Positions 16,554 through 25,572 of a stretch of 64,000 nucleotides of DNA are shown piece after piece. Below the pieces are notes generated by a model. That model was not told where the DNA came from. It ran no database searches and saw only the letters and a program-made list of their open reading frames with translations. The DNA lies in assembly GCF_000429625.1 (NCBI RefSeq), contig NZ_AUCF01000009.1, forward strand, positions 186,001 through 250,000, given 5' to 3'. The stretch's first letter is position 1. Each line of letters starts with the position of its first letter. This stretch comes from Azospirillum halopraeferens DSM 3675. GTDB lineage: Bacteria; Pseudomonadota; Alphaproteobacteria; Azospirillales; Azospirillaceae. A program made the translations under genes and the position numbers.

Positions 16554-18725
16554 TCACGCGATGTGGCGGTTTTGCTGTGACCAGAGATGGCTGTAGATCT
16601 GGCAGCGACGCAGCAGGTCCCTGTGGGTTCCCATGTCGATCAGCTTGCCGCGCTCCATCACCATGATGCTGTCGCACGCGACCAGGGATGTCAGCCGGTG
16701 CGAGATCACGATCACGGTGCGGCCGCTGGCTATGCGCAGAAGGTTGTTGTTGACGATGGCTTCGCTGTCGGGGTCGAGGGCGCTGGTCGCCTCATCGAGG
16801 ATGAGCACCTTCGGATCGACGAGCAGCGCGCGTGCGATGGCAAGGCGCTGGCGCTGGCCGCCCGACAGGTTGGTCGACCCCTCCTCGATCCACGTTTCGT
16901 ATCCCATCGGCAGGCGGTCGATGAACTCCTCGGCGCCGGCCAGCCGGGCCGCCCGGATCACGTCGTTCAGGGTGGCGCTGCGGTTGGCCGCCATGATGTT
17001 GTCCCGGATCGTGCCGGTGAACAGGAAGTTGTCCTGGAGCACCACGCCGATGTGCGATCGCAGGTGGGTGAGATCGATTTCGCGCAGGTCGACGCCGTCG
17101 ATCTTGATCAGACCTTCATAATTCCGATGCAGGCCCTGCAGCAGCCGGGTGACGGTGGTCTTGCCCGAGCCGCTGCGCCCCATGATCCCGATGATCTTGC
17201 CACGGGCAATGTTGAAGGACAGGTTGTCGAGGGCCGGAGATTCGGCGCCGGCATAGCGGAAGCGGAGGTCCTGGAACTCGATGTGGCCGGTGATGACGGG
17301 CTGCACGCCGCGGCGGCCGGGGAGCTGCTCCGGTTCGGTGTTGACCACCGATGCGACCATGTTCAGCGCGCCGCGCACCTCCTCGTACTGCTGGAGAAGC
17401 TGCGCGGTCTGGACGAACGGCTGGACCAGGCGGTTGGCCAGCATGGTGACGGCGACGAGGGTGCCGACCATGATGGTGCTGGTTCCCTCAAGGGCAATGT
17501 ACGCGCCAACCAGCAGCGTTCCGGAAAAGATCAGCTTCTCCAGCGGCTGCAGGATGGTCTGCGGCTGGTTGGCCAGCATTTGCATGGCGGTGTGCGCACG
17601 CACGGCCTCGGCGACGCGCGCATCCCATTCGGTGCGCCGCAGTTCCTCGACGGCCAGCGACTTTACCGTGCGGATGCCGTGGATGTTCTCGATCATGAAC
17701 GAGTTCTTGCGCGTCTCCGCCACGACGACCCGGGTGTAGGCCCGCGCCATCGGCCGGAGATACGCCACCATCACCACGCACATGAGGAAACCGATACCGA
17801 GTGCGATGAAGGTCAGCAGCGGGCTGAGCCAGAACATCAGCGGGATGATGACGAGAAGCGTCATCATATCGAGCAGGACGGTAAACAACTGCCCCGTGAG
17901 GAAGTTGCGGATGCGCCAGATCTCGTTGACCTTGTAGACGATTTCACCGGTCGGCCGACGTTCGAAGAAATCGATGGGCAGGCCGATCAGGCGATTGAAA
18001 ACGTACACGCTGAGGCGGGCGTCGATGCGCGCCGAGGCGATCGCCACCAGATAGCGGCGAACATAGCCGAACAGGGTATCGAAGAACAGGATGAAGCCGA
18101 TCACCACGGCGAGTACCAGCAGGGTCGATTCCCGTTGGTAGGTCAGCACCTTGTCGATGATCACCATGTAGATGAAGATCGGCGCGAGGGCGAAGAGGCT
18201 GAGGATGAACGCGGAAATGGCGATGTCGCGGAAAATCCGCTTCTCGCGCAACACCTGGCCGATCAGCCACACCAGGCCGAAGGGGCGATCGGCCTCGCGT
18301 TCGCCGAAACGCCTCTTGAGCAGCAGAACCCGGCCATCCCACGCCTCGGTCAGCCGCAGCTCGTCGACCGATACGATCGTCTGCGTCGGATCGAGGGGAT
18401 CGCGCAACTGCGCGACCGGCACCGGTCCTCCCGGCAGGAAGCGGACCAGGATCATGGCACCGCCGTTGCGCATGCCCAGCATGACGGGCAGAGCCTTCGC
18501 GAGCTTGGCGAGATGGTCCCACCGCATGGTGGCGACACGCGCCTGCAACCCGTATCGCTCCGCTATCTTCGCAAGGATCGGGAAAGGCAATGTGCCATCT
18601 GTTGCCGGATAATCACGACGGATCGTTGCCACCGGCAAATGAACGCCGCGAAGCGCGGCAAGCTGGATGAGAGCCTGCAGAGCGGAATCGGTCGTCGTGC
18701 TGTCGATTTGACCCGGATCTGCCAC
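16554..18725 (-). CDS. Type I secretion ABC transporter/permease with C39-like domain
   Basis: About 723 residues from a GTG at 18725, chosen because GGAGAG lies six bases upstream and the length matches HlyB-type exporters. Residues 1-130 form a C39-peptidase-like domain that lacks the catalytic cysteine, as in RTX exporters, so no leader cleavage is expected. A six-helix permease follows (IFRDIAISAFILSLFALAP onward). The ATPase has Walker A GRSGSGKTT (near residue 515), the signature LSGGQRQRLAIARALL and Walker B VLILDEATSALD. It should export an unfolded protein with a C-terminal signal; no RTX substrate is visible in the window. The open frame extends upstream but without family similarity. 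Confidence 0.92.
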   Translation of the reverse strand: MADPGQIDSTTTDSALQALIQLAALRGVHLPVATIRRDYPATDGTLPFPILAKIAERYGLQARVATMRWDHLAKLAKALPVMLGMRNGGAMILVRFLPGGPVPVAQLRDPLDPTQTIVSVDELRLTEAWDGRVLLLKRRFGEREADRPFGLVWLIGQVLREKRIFRDIAISAFILSLFALAPIFIYMVIIDKVLTYQRESTLLVLAVVIGFILFFDTLFGYVRRYLVAIASARIDARLSVYVFNRLIGLPIDFFERRPTGEIVYKVNEIWRIRNFLTGQLFTVLLDMMTLLVIIPLMFWLSPLLTFIALGIGFLMCVVMVAYLRPMARAYTRVVVAETRKNSFMIENIHGIRTVKSLAVEELRRTEWDARVAEAVRAHTAMQMLANQPQTILQPLEKLIFSGTLLVGAYIALEGTSTIMVGTLVAVTMLANRLVQPFVQTAQLLQQYEEVRGALNMVASVVNTEPEQLPGRRGVQPVITGHIEFQDLRFRYAGAESPALDNLSFNIARGKIIGIMGRSGSGKTTVTRLLQGLHRNYEGLIKIDGVDLREIDLTHLRSHIGVVLQDNFLFTGTIRDNIMAANRSATLNDVIRAARLAGAEEFIDRLPMGYETWIEEGSTNLSGGQRQRLAIARALLVDPKVLILDEATSALDPDSEAIVNNNLLRIASGRTVIVISHRLTSLVACDSIMVMERGKLIDMGTHRDLLRRCQIYSHLWSQQNRHIA

Positions 18726-18831
18726 GCCGTACTCTCCACTGATCGCGACACTCTGAACTGAATATTCATTACTGCAAGTGGCTGCAGCGAACAAGGTTAA
18801 CGAGACGACGGCCCGGTCGGGTGCCGCCGGA

Positions 18832-21027
18832 TCATCCCGGTGCCGCCGCGGCCCGATGGCGCGTCGGCGGTCCGCCGTCGCGGCCCCGGCGTCGCAGCCA
18901 CCACAGCGAGAGTGGCGCAAGGAGGTCCCAGTGGTGCGGCACTCCGGCGAGGACGCGGACCAGATCCGGGCCGAGCATGCCCGGCACCGCCGGCAGGTCG
19001 CGCCACAATCGCCGGAGGTCGCGGGTTTCCGGCAGTGACAGGGCATCGGCGACGGCCAGCAGGGCGCGGCGGCGTTCGGCCGGGTCCGCTGCCGCAATGG
19101 CCGGCCGTTCGTCCGCGTCGGCGCGGACGACCGCCAGAGCCTCGGGAACCGCGACGACGCCGTACCGCAGGGCGACGGCGTGGAGGGTGAACCAGTCGCT
19201 GAGCCCGGGCTGGTCCGGCCGCAAGCCGCCGCAGGCGACCACGGCGTCGCGCCTGGCCACCACGGCGTTGGCCGGCATCACCGGCAGGCCGCGGCGGCGG
19301 GTGCGTTCGGCCAGCGCCGCCGGAGGCATGTAGACGTAGGCCGGCATGTCACCCAGCCCGAAGCGGTCGGGCATGGTCGTGGCCCGGTCGACCACCGTTC
19401 CGTCCCCCGGATCGATCACAAGGTGGGAAAACGACAGGCCGGCCTGCGGGTTGCGGTCCAGCACGGCCAGGTTGCGTTCGAGGAACTCCGGCAGCAGCCG
19501 GCCATCGGCGGATGCCAGCACCACGAAATCCCCCCGGGCCTCGTGGAGCAGCCTGTTCATGGCACAGGCGAAGCCGCGGTTTCCCCCGTTCCCGATCCGC
19601 CGGATTCCGGGATGGCAGCGTTCGAAGGACCGGATGATCGACAGGCTGCCGTCGGTCGATCCGTCGTCCACGATCAGGATCTCGTCCGCCGGCCGCGTCT
19701 GCGCGCATGCCCCTTGCAGTGCCAGCGGCAGGTCGGCGGCGCGGTTGTGGCTGTACAGCAGAACGGAGACGGTATGCCGCCGGCCGCTGACCGCGTGCGG
19801 ACCGGCAGCGACCGGCGCAGGGAAGGCCGCAGTGTCGGTCCGGGCCGCAGCGAGATCGATGACGGTCCGGACGAAGGCCGCATGGCCGGGCAGCAGGGCG
19901 TGGTTCGCCGCCCGCTTGAGCGCCTCCGGGTCGGGCGGCAGCGTCTCGTGCAGGCGCTCTACACAGGCGGTGTCGCCAACGGCCGCGGCGCGCTCCGCGA
20001 CGACGCCGTAGAGATGACGGGCGAGCGCCGTATGGCCGTTCTGCGCGGCGACGGCCACGGTGTGCGCGTCGGGTACGGCGCCGTGCCGCACCAGATGGCG
20101 GACCACCGCGTCGTGCCCGGCGGCGGCGGCCCGGACGCACGCTCCGCTCCGGGCATGAAGGTCGGCGCCGAACCGGAGGGCGACGTCGACGGCGGCGACG
20201 CTGCCTGCGGCGGCAGCGGCCATGAGCGGGGCGTTGTCGCCCGTGCGAACATTGGCGCCGGCGCGCTCAAGAAGCATTTGCATGACCGCGGCGTGGCCGT
20301 GCGCGGCCGCGCGCAGCAGCGCCGCATCGGCCCGCACCCGGTCGACCACCGGCCACAGCAGGATCTGCGCCACACGCGCCGCGTCGCCGTGCGCCGCGGC
20401 GCTTTCCAGGTCGTTCACGGCGGCGAAGCGCTCCAGATAGGCGGCGATGCGGTCGTGGCCGCAGCTTCGCGCCGCGCCGATGGCTGCCGCCGCCACGTCC
20501 ACCAGGTCGACACCGCATTCGCGCAGGACCGCCAGGACCGACAGGTGGCCGTTGGCCGCCGCCGCATTGACCAGGGTCCAGCGCAGATCGTGGACCAGGG
20601 CGGCGTCATGCCGGTGCAGCAGGCGCAATACCGCCGGGTGCCCGGCCGCTGCCGCTGCCGCCGGTGCGGCGCCGCCGTCGGCCCGCGGGTCGGCCCCCAG
20701 ACTCAACTGCGCCTCGACCGTGGCGGCATCGCCCCGGCGCGCCGCCTCGGTCAGCGGGGTGGGCGCCGCAGCGGTGGCGGTGGCGGCATCCGGCGTGGGC
20801 TGCGCGGCGGCTCCCTCCGGGCCGGCCGGGGCGACCGGGGTGTCGGCCGCCACCATTCCGGCGGCGGCGCCCGCTTCTGGTGCCGGAGCCTCGCACCAGA
20901 AGCCTGCGGTGTCGGGGGCGAACCGCTCCTCCGCGTCGTCCGCCGGGCGGGCGCCGGGAACGAAGGGACCGGCATCATCGAACCAGGCCATGGAGGCCGT
21001 TGCGGTGTCGGCGGAGGACTCAGGCAT
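18832..21027 (-). CDS. Ankyrin-repeat/GT2 glycosyltransferase fusion (ankyrin N-terminal)
   Basis: About 731 residues from MPESSADTATASMAWFDD at 21027, a start that parallels the paralogue at 39830 (MPE...WF). A proline/alanine-rich leader is followed by ankyrin-type repeats (about residues 85-400; GHAAVMQMLLERAGANVR, GHDAVVRHLVRHGA). A GT-A domain then begins near residue 418 (HTVSVLLYSHNRAADLP, DDGSTDGSLSII). The acidic metal motif is SADGRL, where the paralogues have AADDRL or AADDQL, so catalysis may be altered. The C-terminal region (LSDWFTLHAVALRYG, HWDLLAPLSLWWLRRR) is shared with 37128-39830 and 53229-54158. Presumably cytoplasmic, with the ankyrin array binding a partner or acceptor. 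Confidence 0.85.
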   Translation of the reverse strand: MPESSADTATASMAWFDDAGPFVPGARPADDAEERFAPDTAGFWCEAPAPEAGAAAGMVAADTPVAPAGPEGAAAQPTPDAATATAAAPTPLTEAARRGDAATVEAQLSLGADPRADGGAAPAAAAAAGHPAVLRLLHRHDAALVHDLRWTLVNAAAANGHLSVLAVLRECGVDLVDVAAAAIGAARSCGHDRIAAYLERFAAVNDLESAAAHGDAARVAQILLWPVVDRVRADAALLRAAAHGHAAVMQMLLERAGANVRTGDNAPLMAAAAAGSVAAVDVALRFGADLHARSGACVRAAAAGHDAVVRHLVRHGAVPDAHTVAVAAQNGHTALARHLYGVVAERAAAVGDTACVERLHETLPPDPEALKRAANHALLPGHAAFVRTVIDLAAARTDTAAFPAPVAAGPHAVSGRRHTVSVLLYSHNRAADLPLALQGACAQTRPADEILIVDDGSTDGSLSIIRSFERCHPGIRRIGNGGNRGFACAMNRLLHEARGDFVVLASADGRLLPEFLERNLAVLDRNPQAGLSFSHLVIDPGDGTVVDRATTMPDRFGLGDMPAYVYMPPAALAERTRRRGLPVMPANAVVARRDAVVACGGLRPDQPGLSDWFTLHAVALRYGVVAVPEALAVVRADADERPAIAAADPAERRRALLAVADALSLPETRDLRRLWRDLPAVPGMLGPDLVRVLAGVPHHWDLLAPLSLWWLRRRGRDGGPPTRHRAAAAPG

Positions 21028-21059
21028 GGTGCACTCGCTCATCGGGCGATCGGCGCCGG

Positions 21060-21090
21060 GGGAGCGCTTCCGGCGGACGCGAGCGCTCCC
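21060..21090 (-). other. 9-bp hairpin in the leader of the ankyrin-glycosyltransferase gene
   Basis: GGGAGCGCT (21060-21068) and AGCGCTCCC (21082-21090) are perfect reverse complements with a 13-base loop. The structure lies 33 bases upstream of the start at 21027, in the 139-base gap after the epimerase gene. It could be a weak terminator for the upstream operon or a leader structure; there is no U-tract. Confidence 0.3.
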
Positions 21091-21166
21091 GTAAACCGTG
21101 GGACAGGCAACCACCGTTCGGCAACAGGCACCTTACGGCGACAGGGTGTTGGTGCCGAGCGGGGCA

Positions 21167-22081
21167 TCAGCCGTCCTTTCCGCCGCCGGGCTGCCGCTCG
21201 TCCGGCGTCAGGCAGGCGTCGAGCGCAGCTTCGGGCGGCGGCGGCGGCAGGCTCAGGTCCTGTTCCAGCCGGCTTGCATCCATAGTCGCATGGCGCGGCA
21301 GCGCGTCGAGGACGATGCCCGACGCGACGCTCGTGGTCGGACGTACCAAGCCGGGGTCCACCGCCATGCGCCGCGCAACCCCGTGTGCCAGGTCGGCGTA
21401 GCTGAGTTCGTCGGCCGCCGAAACCTGGTACACCCCGCCGCGGCGGGCGCGGCCCACGCGCACCAGTGCCTCCACCGCAAAATCCAGACTGGTGGGCGCC
21501 AGCATCAGATCGCTGAACGGCGTCACCGGCCGTCCTGCCCGCAGGTCCTCGACCCAGCGGCGGATGAGAACGAAGTCCGGGGCCAGCACCTTGGACAACC
21601 GGACCACCGCGGCGGCGTCCGCCAGCGTGCGCAGCCCCTCCTCGGCCGCGGCCTTCTGCGCTCCATAGGCGCCGAGGGGCCGCAGCGGTGAGTCGGCGGG
21701 TTGCCGGGGCCGGCTGCCGTCGAGGACGAGGTTGGTCGAGGCGAAGACCACGAATGCCCCGGCCGCGGCCAGCCGCTGCGCCAGGGCGACCGTGTGCGTA
21801 ACGTTGATGCGTCCGGTCGACGTCGGATCGGTTCGGCAGGCGGCTTGAGCGGTGACTCCCGCCAGCAACCATGCGGTGCCGATCCGGGCGGGCAACACCC
21901 ACCGATCGGGCGGTTCGGCCAGATCGAGGGGGATCACGCCGGCGCGCGGCGCGCCGACCCGCCGCGAGGTGCCCGTGACGGCGGTTCCGCCGGCCGCCAG
22001 CCGGGCCGCCAGGGCCCGGCCGATCACGCCGTCGATGCCGACGACCAGGGCGTCCACCGTATCGCTCACCGGTCCGGTCAT
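21167..22081 (-). CDS. RmlD-like NAD(P)-dependent sugar reductase (SDR)
   Basis: A 304-residue SDR from MTGPVSDTVDALVVGIDG at 22081, whose ATG overlaps the stop of the methyltransferase gene as ATGA (translational coupling). The cofactor-binding region is VVGIDGVIGRALAARL, with the usual GxxGxxG spacing relaxed (GIDGVIG). FASTNLVLDG and the YGAQKAAAEE catalytic Tyr/Lys resemble dTDP-4-dehydrorhamnose reductase. It would reduce a 4-keto-sugar nucleotide. The sugar is not defined; RmlC (11121) and an RmlB-like SDR (25535) are elsewhere in the window on the same strand. Confidence 0.8.
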   Translation of the reverse strand: MTGPVSDTVDALVVGIDGVIGRALAARLAAGGTAVTGTSRRVGAPRAGVIPLDLAEPPDRWVLPARIGTAWLLAGVTAQAACRTDPTSTGRINVTHTVALAQRLAAAGAFVVFASTNLVLDGSRPRQPADSPLRPLGAYGAQKAAAEEGLRTLADAAAVVRLSKVLAPDFVLIRRWVEDLRAGRPVTPFSDLMLAPTSLDFAVEALVRVGRARRGGVYQVSAADELSYADLAHGVARRMAVDPGLVRPTTSVASGIVLDALPRHATMDASRLEQDLSLPPPPPEAALDACLTPDERQPGGGKDG

Positions 22082-22743
22082 TCGAAATAGATGAAAGACC
22101 AGTCGCCGGTGTAGCCGCGCTGGGCGAACAGCCACTCCCATTCCGCCGGGGTGTGGAAGGCGCGGCAGGTGAGCTGCCAGTACATCAGGTTCACCTTCTC
22201 ACGCTCGTTGCGATAGCCTTCCACCACGATGTGCTTCGCGTTGCCCTTGCCCACCCGCTCGATCTCGCTGACGGCGCTCCACAGGTCGGGCAGGTAGAGA
22301 TTGTGCAGTGTGTTGATGCTGACGACGAAGTCAAACGACTGATCGTCGAAGGGCAGCTTCGCCGCATCACCCACCTGAAGAAAGGGCTTGACCTCTTCCT
22401 TGGCGTTCTCGATGGCATACGAAGAAATGTCAATGCCAACGATCTGTGCATTCGGCAGGAGGCGAGTGAATTCATAAAGAAGAAATCCCTTGCCACAGCC
22501 GACGTCGAGAATGCGAGCGTCTTCAGGAAGGTTGTAGTGTCGGATCATGTCTTCCGCCACAACACCCCAGCGGCCGTCATAACGGTAACCGCCATACCCC
22601 GTGTGCCGCGATCCGTCCCAGTAGTCCTTATCGAACTTGCAGGCCAGCTCCGCCGCAACCGCCTTATCGAACTCCGTCACGCGTCCGATGTAGTCACGCT
22701 TGGTTGATTTGTGGATCTTCGAGATAAACTCGACGTTTGCCAT
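22078..22743 (-). CDS. Class I SAM-dependent methyltransferase
   Basis: About 221 residues from the ATG at 22743 (MANVEFISKIHKSTKRDYIG), which has GGAAGG eight bases upstream; a longer frame to 22905 lacks a ribosome site. The SAM-binding motif I is ILDVGCGKGFLLYEF, followed by VGIDISSYAIENAKEEV and FDFVVSINTLHNLYLPD. The C-terminus (CRAFHTPAEWEWLFAQRGY) is typical of small O/N-methyltransferases in sugar clusters. Codon use is less GC-biased than in the neighbours (many Lys, Asn, Ile and Phe residues and AT-ending codons), suggesting more recent acquisition. It is coupled to the downstream reductase. Confidence 0.85.
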   Translation of the reverse strand: MANVEFISKIHKSTKRDYIGRVTEFDKAVAAELACKFDKDYWDGSRHTGYGGYRYDGRWGVVAEDMIRHYNLPEDARILDVGCGKGFLLYEFTRLLPNAQIVGIDISSYAIENAKEEVKPFLQVGDAAKLPFDDQSFDFVVSINTLHNLYLPDLWSAVSEIERVGKGNAKHIVVEGYRNEREKVNLMYWQLTCRAFHTPAEWEWLFAQRGYTGDWSFIYFE

Positions 22744-22932
22744 CCCCTGCGCCTTCCATTGGTATGCGGTCAATAATGTCGCAGGGTCGGAACCGGCCGG
22801 AAGCATTCGGCACGCAGCAGACCGCGCGAGCATGCATATGTCGTTTTGTTCGCCGAACTCCTTATCAAATGCAAGAGAATTCTTAGCGGGGTCTTGCCAT
22901 ATCATGGATCTCCGCCGATAACTTTGAAGGGA

Positions 22933-25572
22933 ATGACAGCGGGTGCCGACGCCGGCGCATCAACCGTGGAGACGTACGTGACGCAGGTCGATCCGGTCAC
23001 CGACGAACGGCCCATCGGCGATCTCATGGCGCTTGCGGAGCGCCACCGCGACGGCGCGTCGGCCGGAGAGCCGCCGACGGCGGAACGGGCAGCGCTGCGC
23101 GCGCGCATGGCAACGGTGCGGACGGCCGTGGAAGCCGTTCATATCGCCCAGGCCCACCGGGCCGCCGGCGGTTTGGAGGACGTCGCCGTCGGCGACGATC
23201 CCGCGACGGCGGTTCGCGAGATTCTGGCGGCGCTCGGCGAGCGGTTCGCGATGCACGCGGATCGGCTTGGATCATTCGGCGAATCGGAGGTCAGCGATCC
23301 CCGGCGGGTTGTCCGGTGCGCGTCGCGCCCGCTCAGCGAACCGGTACTCACGCGCACGCGGACCATTCTGCACTGCCTCGATCATGTGCGGCCGCGCCGG
23401 GTCATGGAGGTGGCGGACGGGTACGGTGACCTGGCGCGGTTGTGGCTGGGGAACGGCATCCACCGCGCCGGCCAATGCGTCATCGTGGACGTGCCGGAGC
23501 GGTTGTTCTTCGCCGAGGTGTTCGCGCGCCTGCACGCTCCGGCGGGCGACATCGTCTATGTGGACGACGGGACCGACGCGGAGTCCCTGACACGCCGGCG
23601 GGGAGCGCCCCGCATCGTGCTTTGCCCGGCTCATCGTCTGGACCGTATCCTGCCGCTGCCCGTCGATCTCTGCCACATCGGCCGGGGGGTGGATACCGAC
23701 GACGGGGACATGGTGGCAGCGCTGGAGACCCTGATGGGAGAGCAGGGCCCCCGGTGGTTGCACGTCCACGAGACGATCGCGCGCCCGTTGGACGATCCGT
23801 CGGGCGGGGTTGTCGCGATCACGGCGGGCCTCGGCCCGAACCGGCGCATCGTCGACCGGGTGCGGACCGGTCCGGCCGGTGCGGAGGTGCTGGTGACGCG
23901 TGACCGCGCCCCGGCAGTGCGGCGGCGTGCCGAAGCCGACCGGCTGTGGCGGGAGCATGGCGATGCGTTGCCGTTCGGCGAGGGTTTCCCCCATCTTCTC
24001 GACGCCGTGCGGCGTTTTCCCGACGGACCGCGGGTGCGGATTCTGATCGAACGGTGCCTGGCCGCGGACCGGTTGCCGCGCGACCTGCTGCATCTGCTGA
24101 TTCTCGCGCCGGATTGCGGCGGGGCGGCACTGCTGCCGCCGGAAACCTTGTTGCGCACCGGGATCGCCCTGTCGGCGCGCGCCCGTGCCCGGCCGGAGGC
24201 GGTGTTTCCCGCTTCCCTGCGGAACGCCCTCGATTCGTTGCGCCCGGCCGCCGGCCTCGGCGTGGCTCGCGATCCCGGCGGCGCCGTGACCGCACGGGCC
24301 GGTGGCACGACGCTGCCCATGCGCACCGGGCAGTTGGGTGCGGTGGAGGTCTGGGGTGCCGCCGGCGGCGCGGCCCGGCTGGTGGGGTGGGCGGTCGACC
24401 CCTCGGCACGGATCGCCGCCGTGCGGGTTCTGGTCTTCTGTGACGGCCGCCCGGTGGATTCCATCGTGCCGACCGTGGACCGGACCGACTTCGGTGGGCC
24501 GGCGATCCGTTGCGGCTTCAAACGCGAGTTCGGCGTTCCCGTCGATTGGCGTCCCGACGACACGATCGTCGTAGTGGCCGAGTTTGCCGACGGCAGCCTG
24601 GTCCACCTGCCGCTGCCGGAACGCAGGCCCCGGGACGGGTCGGCGAACGCGGTGGAAGGACTGCGCGCGGCGCTTGCCGCCGCGGAGCGCGAGCGTGACG
24701 AACTGCGGGCCACCTACGAATCGTCGCCCGCCATTCCGGCGCTCCGGCGTGTGCTCGACGGTCAGGCGCCGGCGGCCGGCGGCCGGCATCTGCTGGTCGC
24801 CTGCATGATGAAGTCGGGCTCGACCTTTCTCAGCAAACTTCTGGCCCGTTGCCTCGGCTTCGCCCACATCAGCCTGGACCGCGGCGGCGACCGGCGGGAG
24901 CAGGAACTGGATCCGGTGACGCTGGCGCGCTGGCAAGGTGCCGACTACGTTGCTCAGAACCACCTGCGGCACAGCGTGCCGACCGAGCGCCTGCTGACGG
25001 ACTTCGGGGTCACGCCCATCGTTCTGGTCCGCAACATCTTCGACGTGGTGGTCAGCATGCGCGACCACATGCGCGGCGAATCCCCGCGCTTTCCCATGGC
25101 TTACGCCGACGAGGTGATTGCCGCGCGCGATGATGCGGCCGTGGAGGATTTCCTGGTCCGCCTGGCGGTCCCCTGGTTCTTCAACTTCTATGTCGGCTGG
25201 TGGCGGAGCGGGACGCGGCTGATCGTCACCTATGAGGAGCTGGTGGCGGACACTCCGGGAACGGTGCAGCGCATCCTCGACGTCGTCGGGCTGACGCGCG
25301 AGGATGCCGACCTGCGCGCGGCAATCGCCGCTATGTCCGGCGAGGATACGCGCCGCAATCAAGCGCGAACCGGCCGGGGTGCCGGCCTGGCTCCCGACCT
25401 GCGGGCGCTGATCCTTGCCATGGCGCAGCACTATCCCGACGTCGACTTCCGGCCGATCGGGATCACGCCGCCGCCGGCCGGGCGAGCCCGGCGGCGGCGG
25501 GGCGGAGCCGCCGCTGCCGCTGCTGCCGTCGCGGTCACGCCATGTGCTGATAATCGAGCGGACTGCACCTGA
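22933..25572 (+). CDS. Sugar-methyltransferase-like / sulfotransferase fusion protein
   Basis: About 879 residues from the ATG at 22933. Residues about 150-330 resemble putative sugar O-methyltransferases (VMEVADGYGDLARLWL, CVIVDVPERLFFAEVF), with the usual glycine-rich SAM loop partly changed. Residues about 465-550 resemble the GWAxxP module (LVGWAVDPSARIAAV). A short charged helix follows. Residues about 620-850 are a sulfotransferase: the 5'-phosphosulfate loop is MKSGSTFLSKLL, the 3'-phosphate region VLVRNIFDVVVSMRDHM, and a later VTYEELVADTP. It may methylate and sulfate the same glycan, using SAM and PAPS. The 3' end overlaps the convergent SDR by 38 bases. Confidence 0.78.
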   Translation: MTAGADAGASTVETYVTQVDPVTDERPIGDLMALAERHRDGASAGEPPTAERAALRARMATVRTAVEAVHIAQAHRAAGGLEDVAVGDDPATAVREILAALGERFAMHADRLGSFGESEVSDPRRVVRCASRPLSEPVLTRTRTILHCLDHVRPRRVMEVADGYGDLARLWLGNGIHRAGQCVIVDVPERLFFAEVFARLHAPAGDIVYVDDGTDAESLTRRRGAPRIVLCPAHRLDRILPLPVDLCHIGRGVDTDDGDMVAALETLMGEQGPRWLHVHETIARPLDDPSGGVVAITAGLGPNRRIVDRVRTGPAGAEVLVTRDRAPAVRRRAEADRLWREHGDALPFGEGFPHLLDAVRRFPDGPRVRILIERCLAADRLPRDLLHLLILAPDCGGAALLPPETLLRTGIALSARARARPEAVFPASLRNALDSLRPAAGLGVARDPGGAVTARAGGTTLPMRTGQLGAVEVWGAAGGAARLVGWAVDPSARIAAVRVLVFCDGRPVDSIVPTVDRTDFGGPAIRCGFKREFGVPVDWRPDDTIVVVAEFADGSLVHLPLPERRPRDGSANAVEGLRAALAAAERERDELRATYESSPAIPALRRVLDGQAPAAGGRHLLVACMMKSGSTFLSKLLARCLGFAHISLDRGGDRREQELDPVTLARWQGADYVAQNHLRHSVPTERLLTDFGVTPIVLVRNIFDVVVSMRDHMRGESPRFPMAYADEVIAARDDAAVEDFLVRLAVPWFFNFYVGWWRSGTRLIVTYEELVADTPGTVQRILDVVGLTREDADLRAAIAAMSGEDTRRNQARTGRGAGLAPDLRALILAMAQHYPDVDFRPIGITPPPAGRARRRRGGAAAAAAAVAVTPCADNRADCT

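Noticed and set aside
18563..18769. A 68-codon minus-strand frame beginning with ATG near the ABC transporter start
   Set aside because: It overlaps the C39-like domain in another frame and has no family pattern; the GTG at 18725 has the better ribosome site.
22894..22922. TTGCCA/GATAAC promoter-like pair before the sulfotransferase fusion gene
   Set aside because: Good consensus match, but it would start transcription about four bases before the ATG and exclude the ribosome site, so it is probably accidental.
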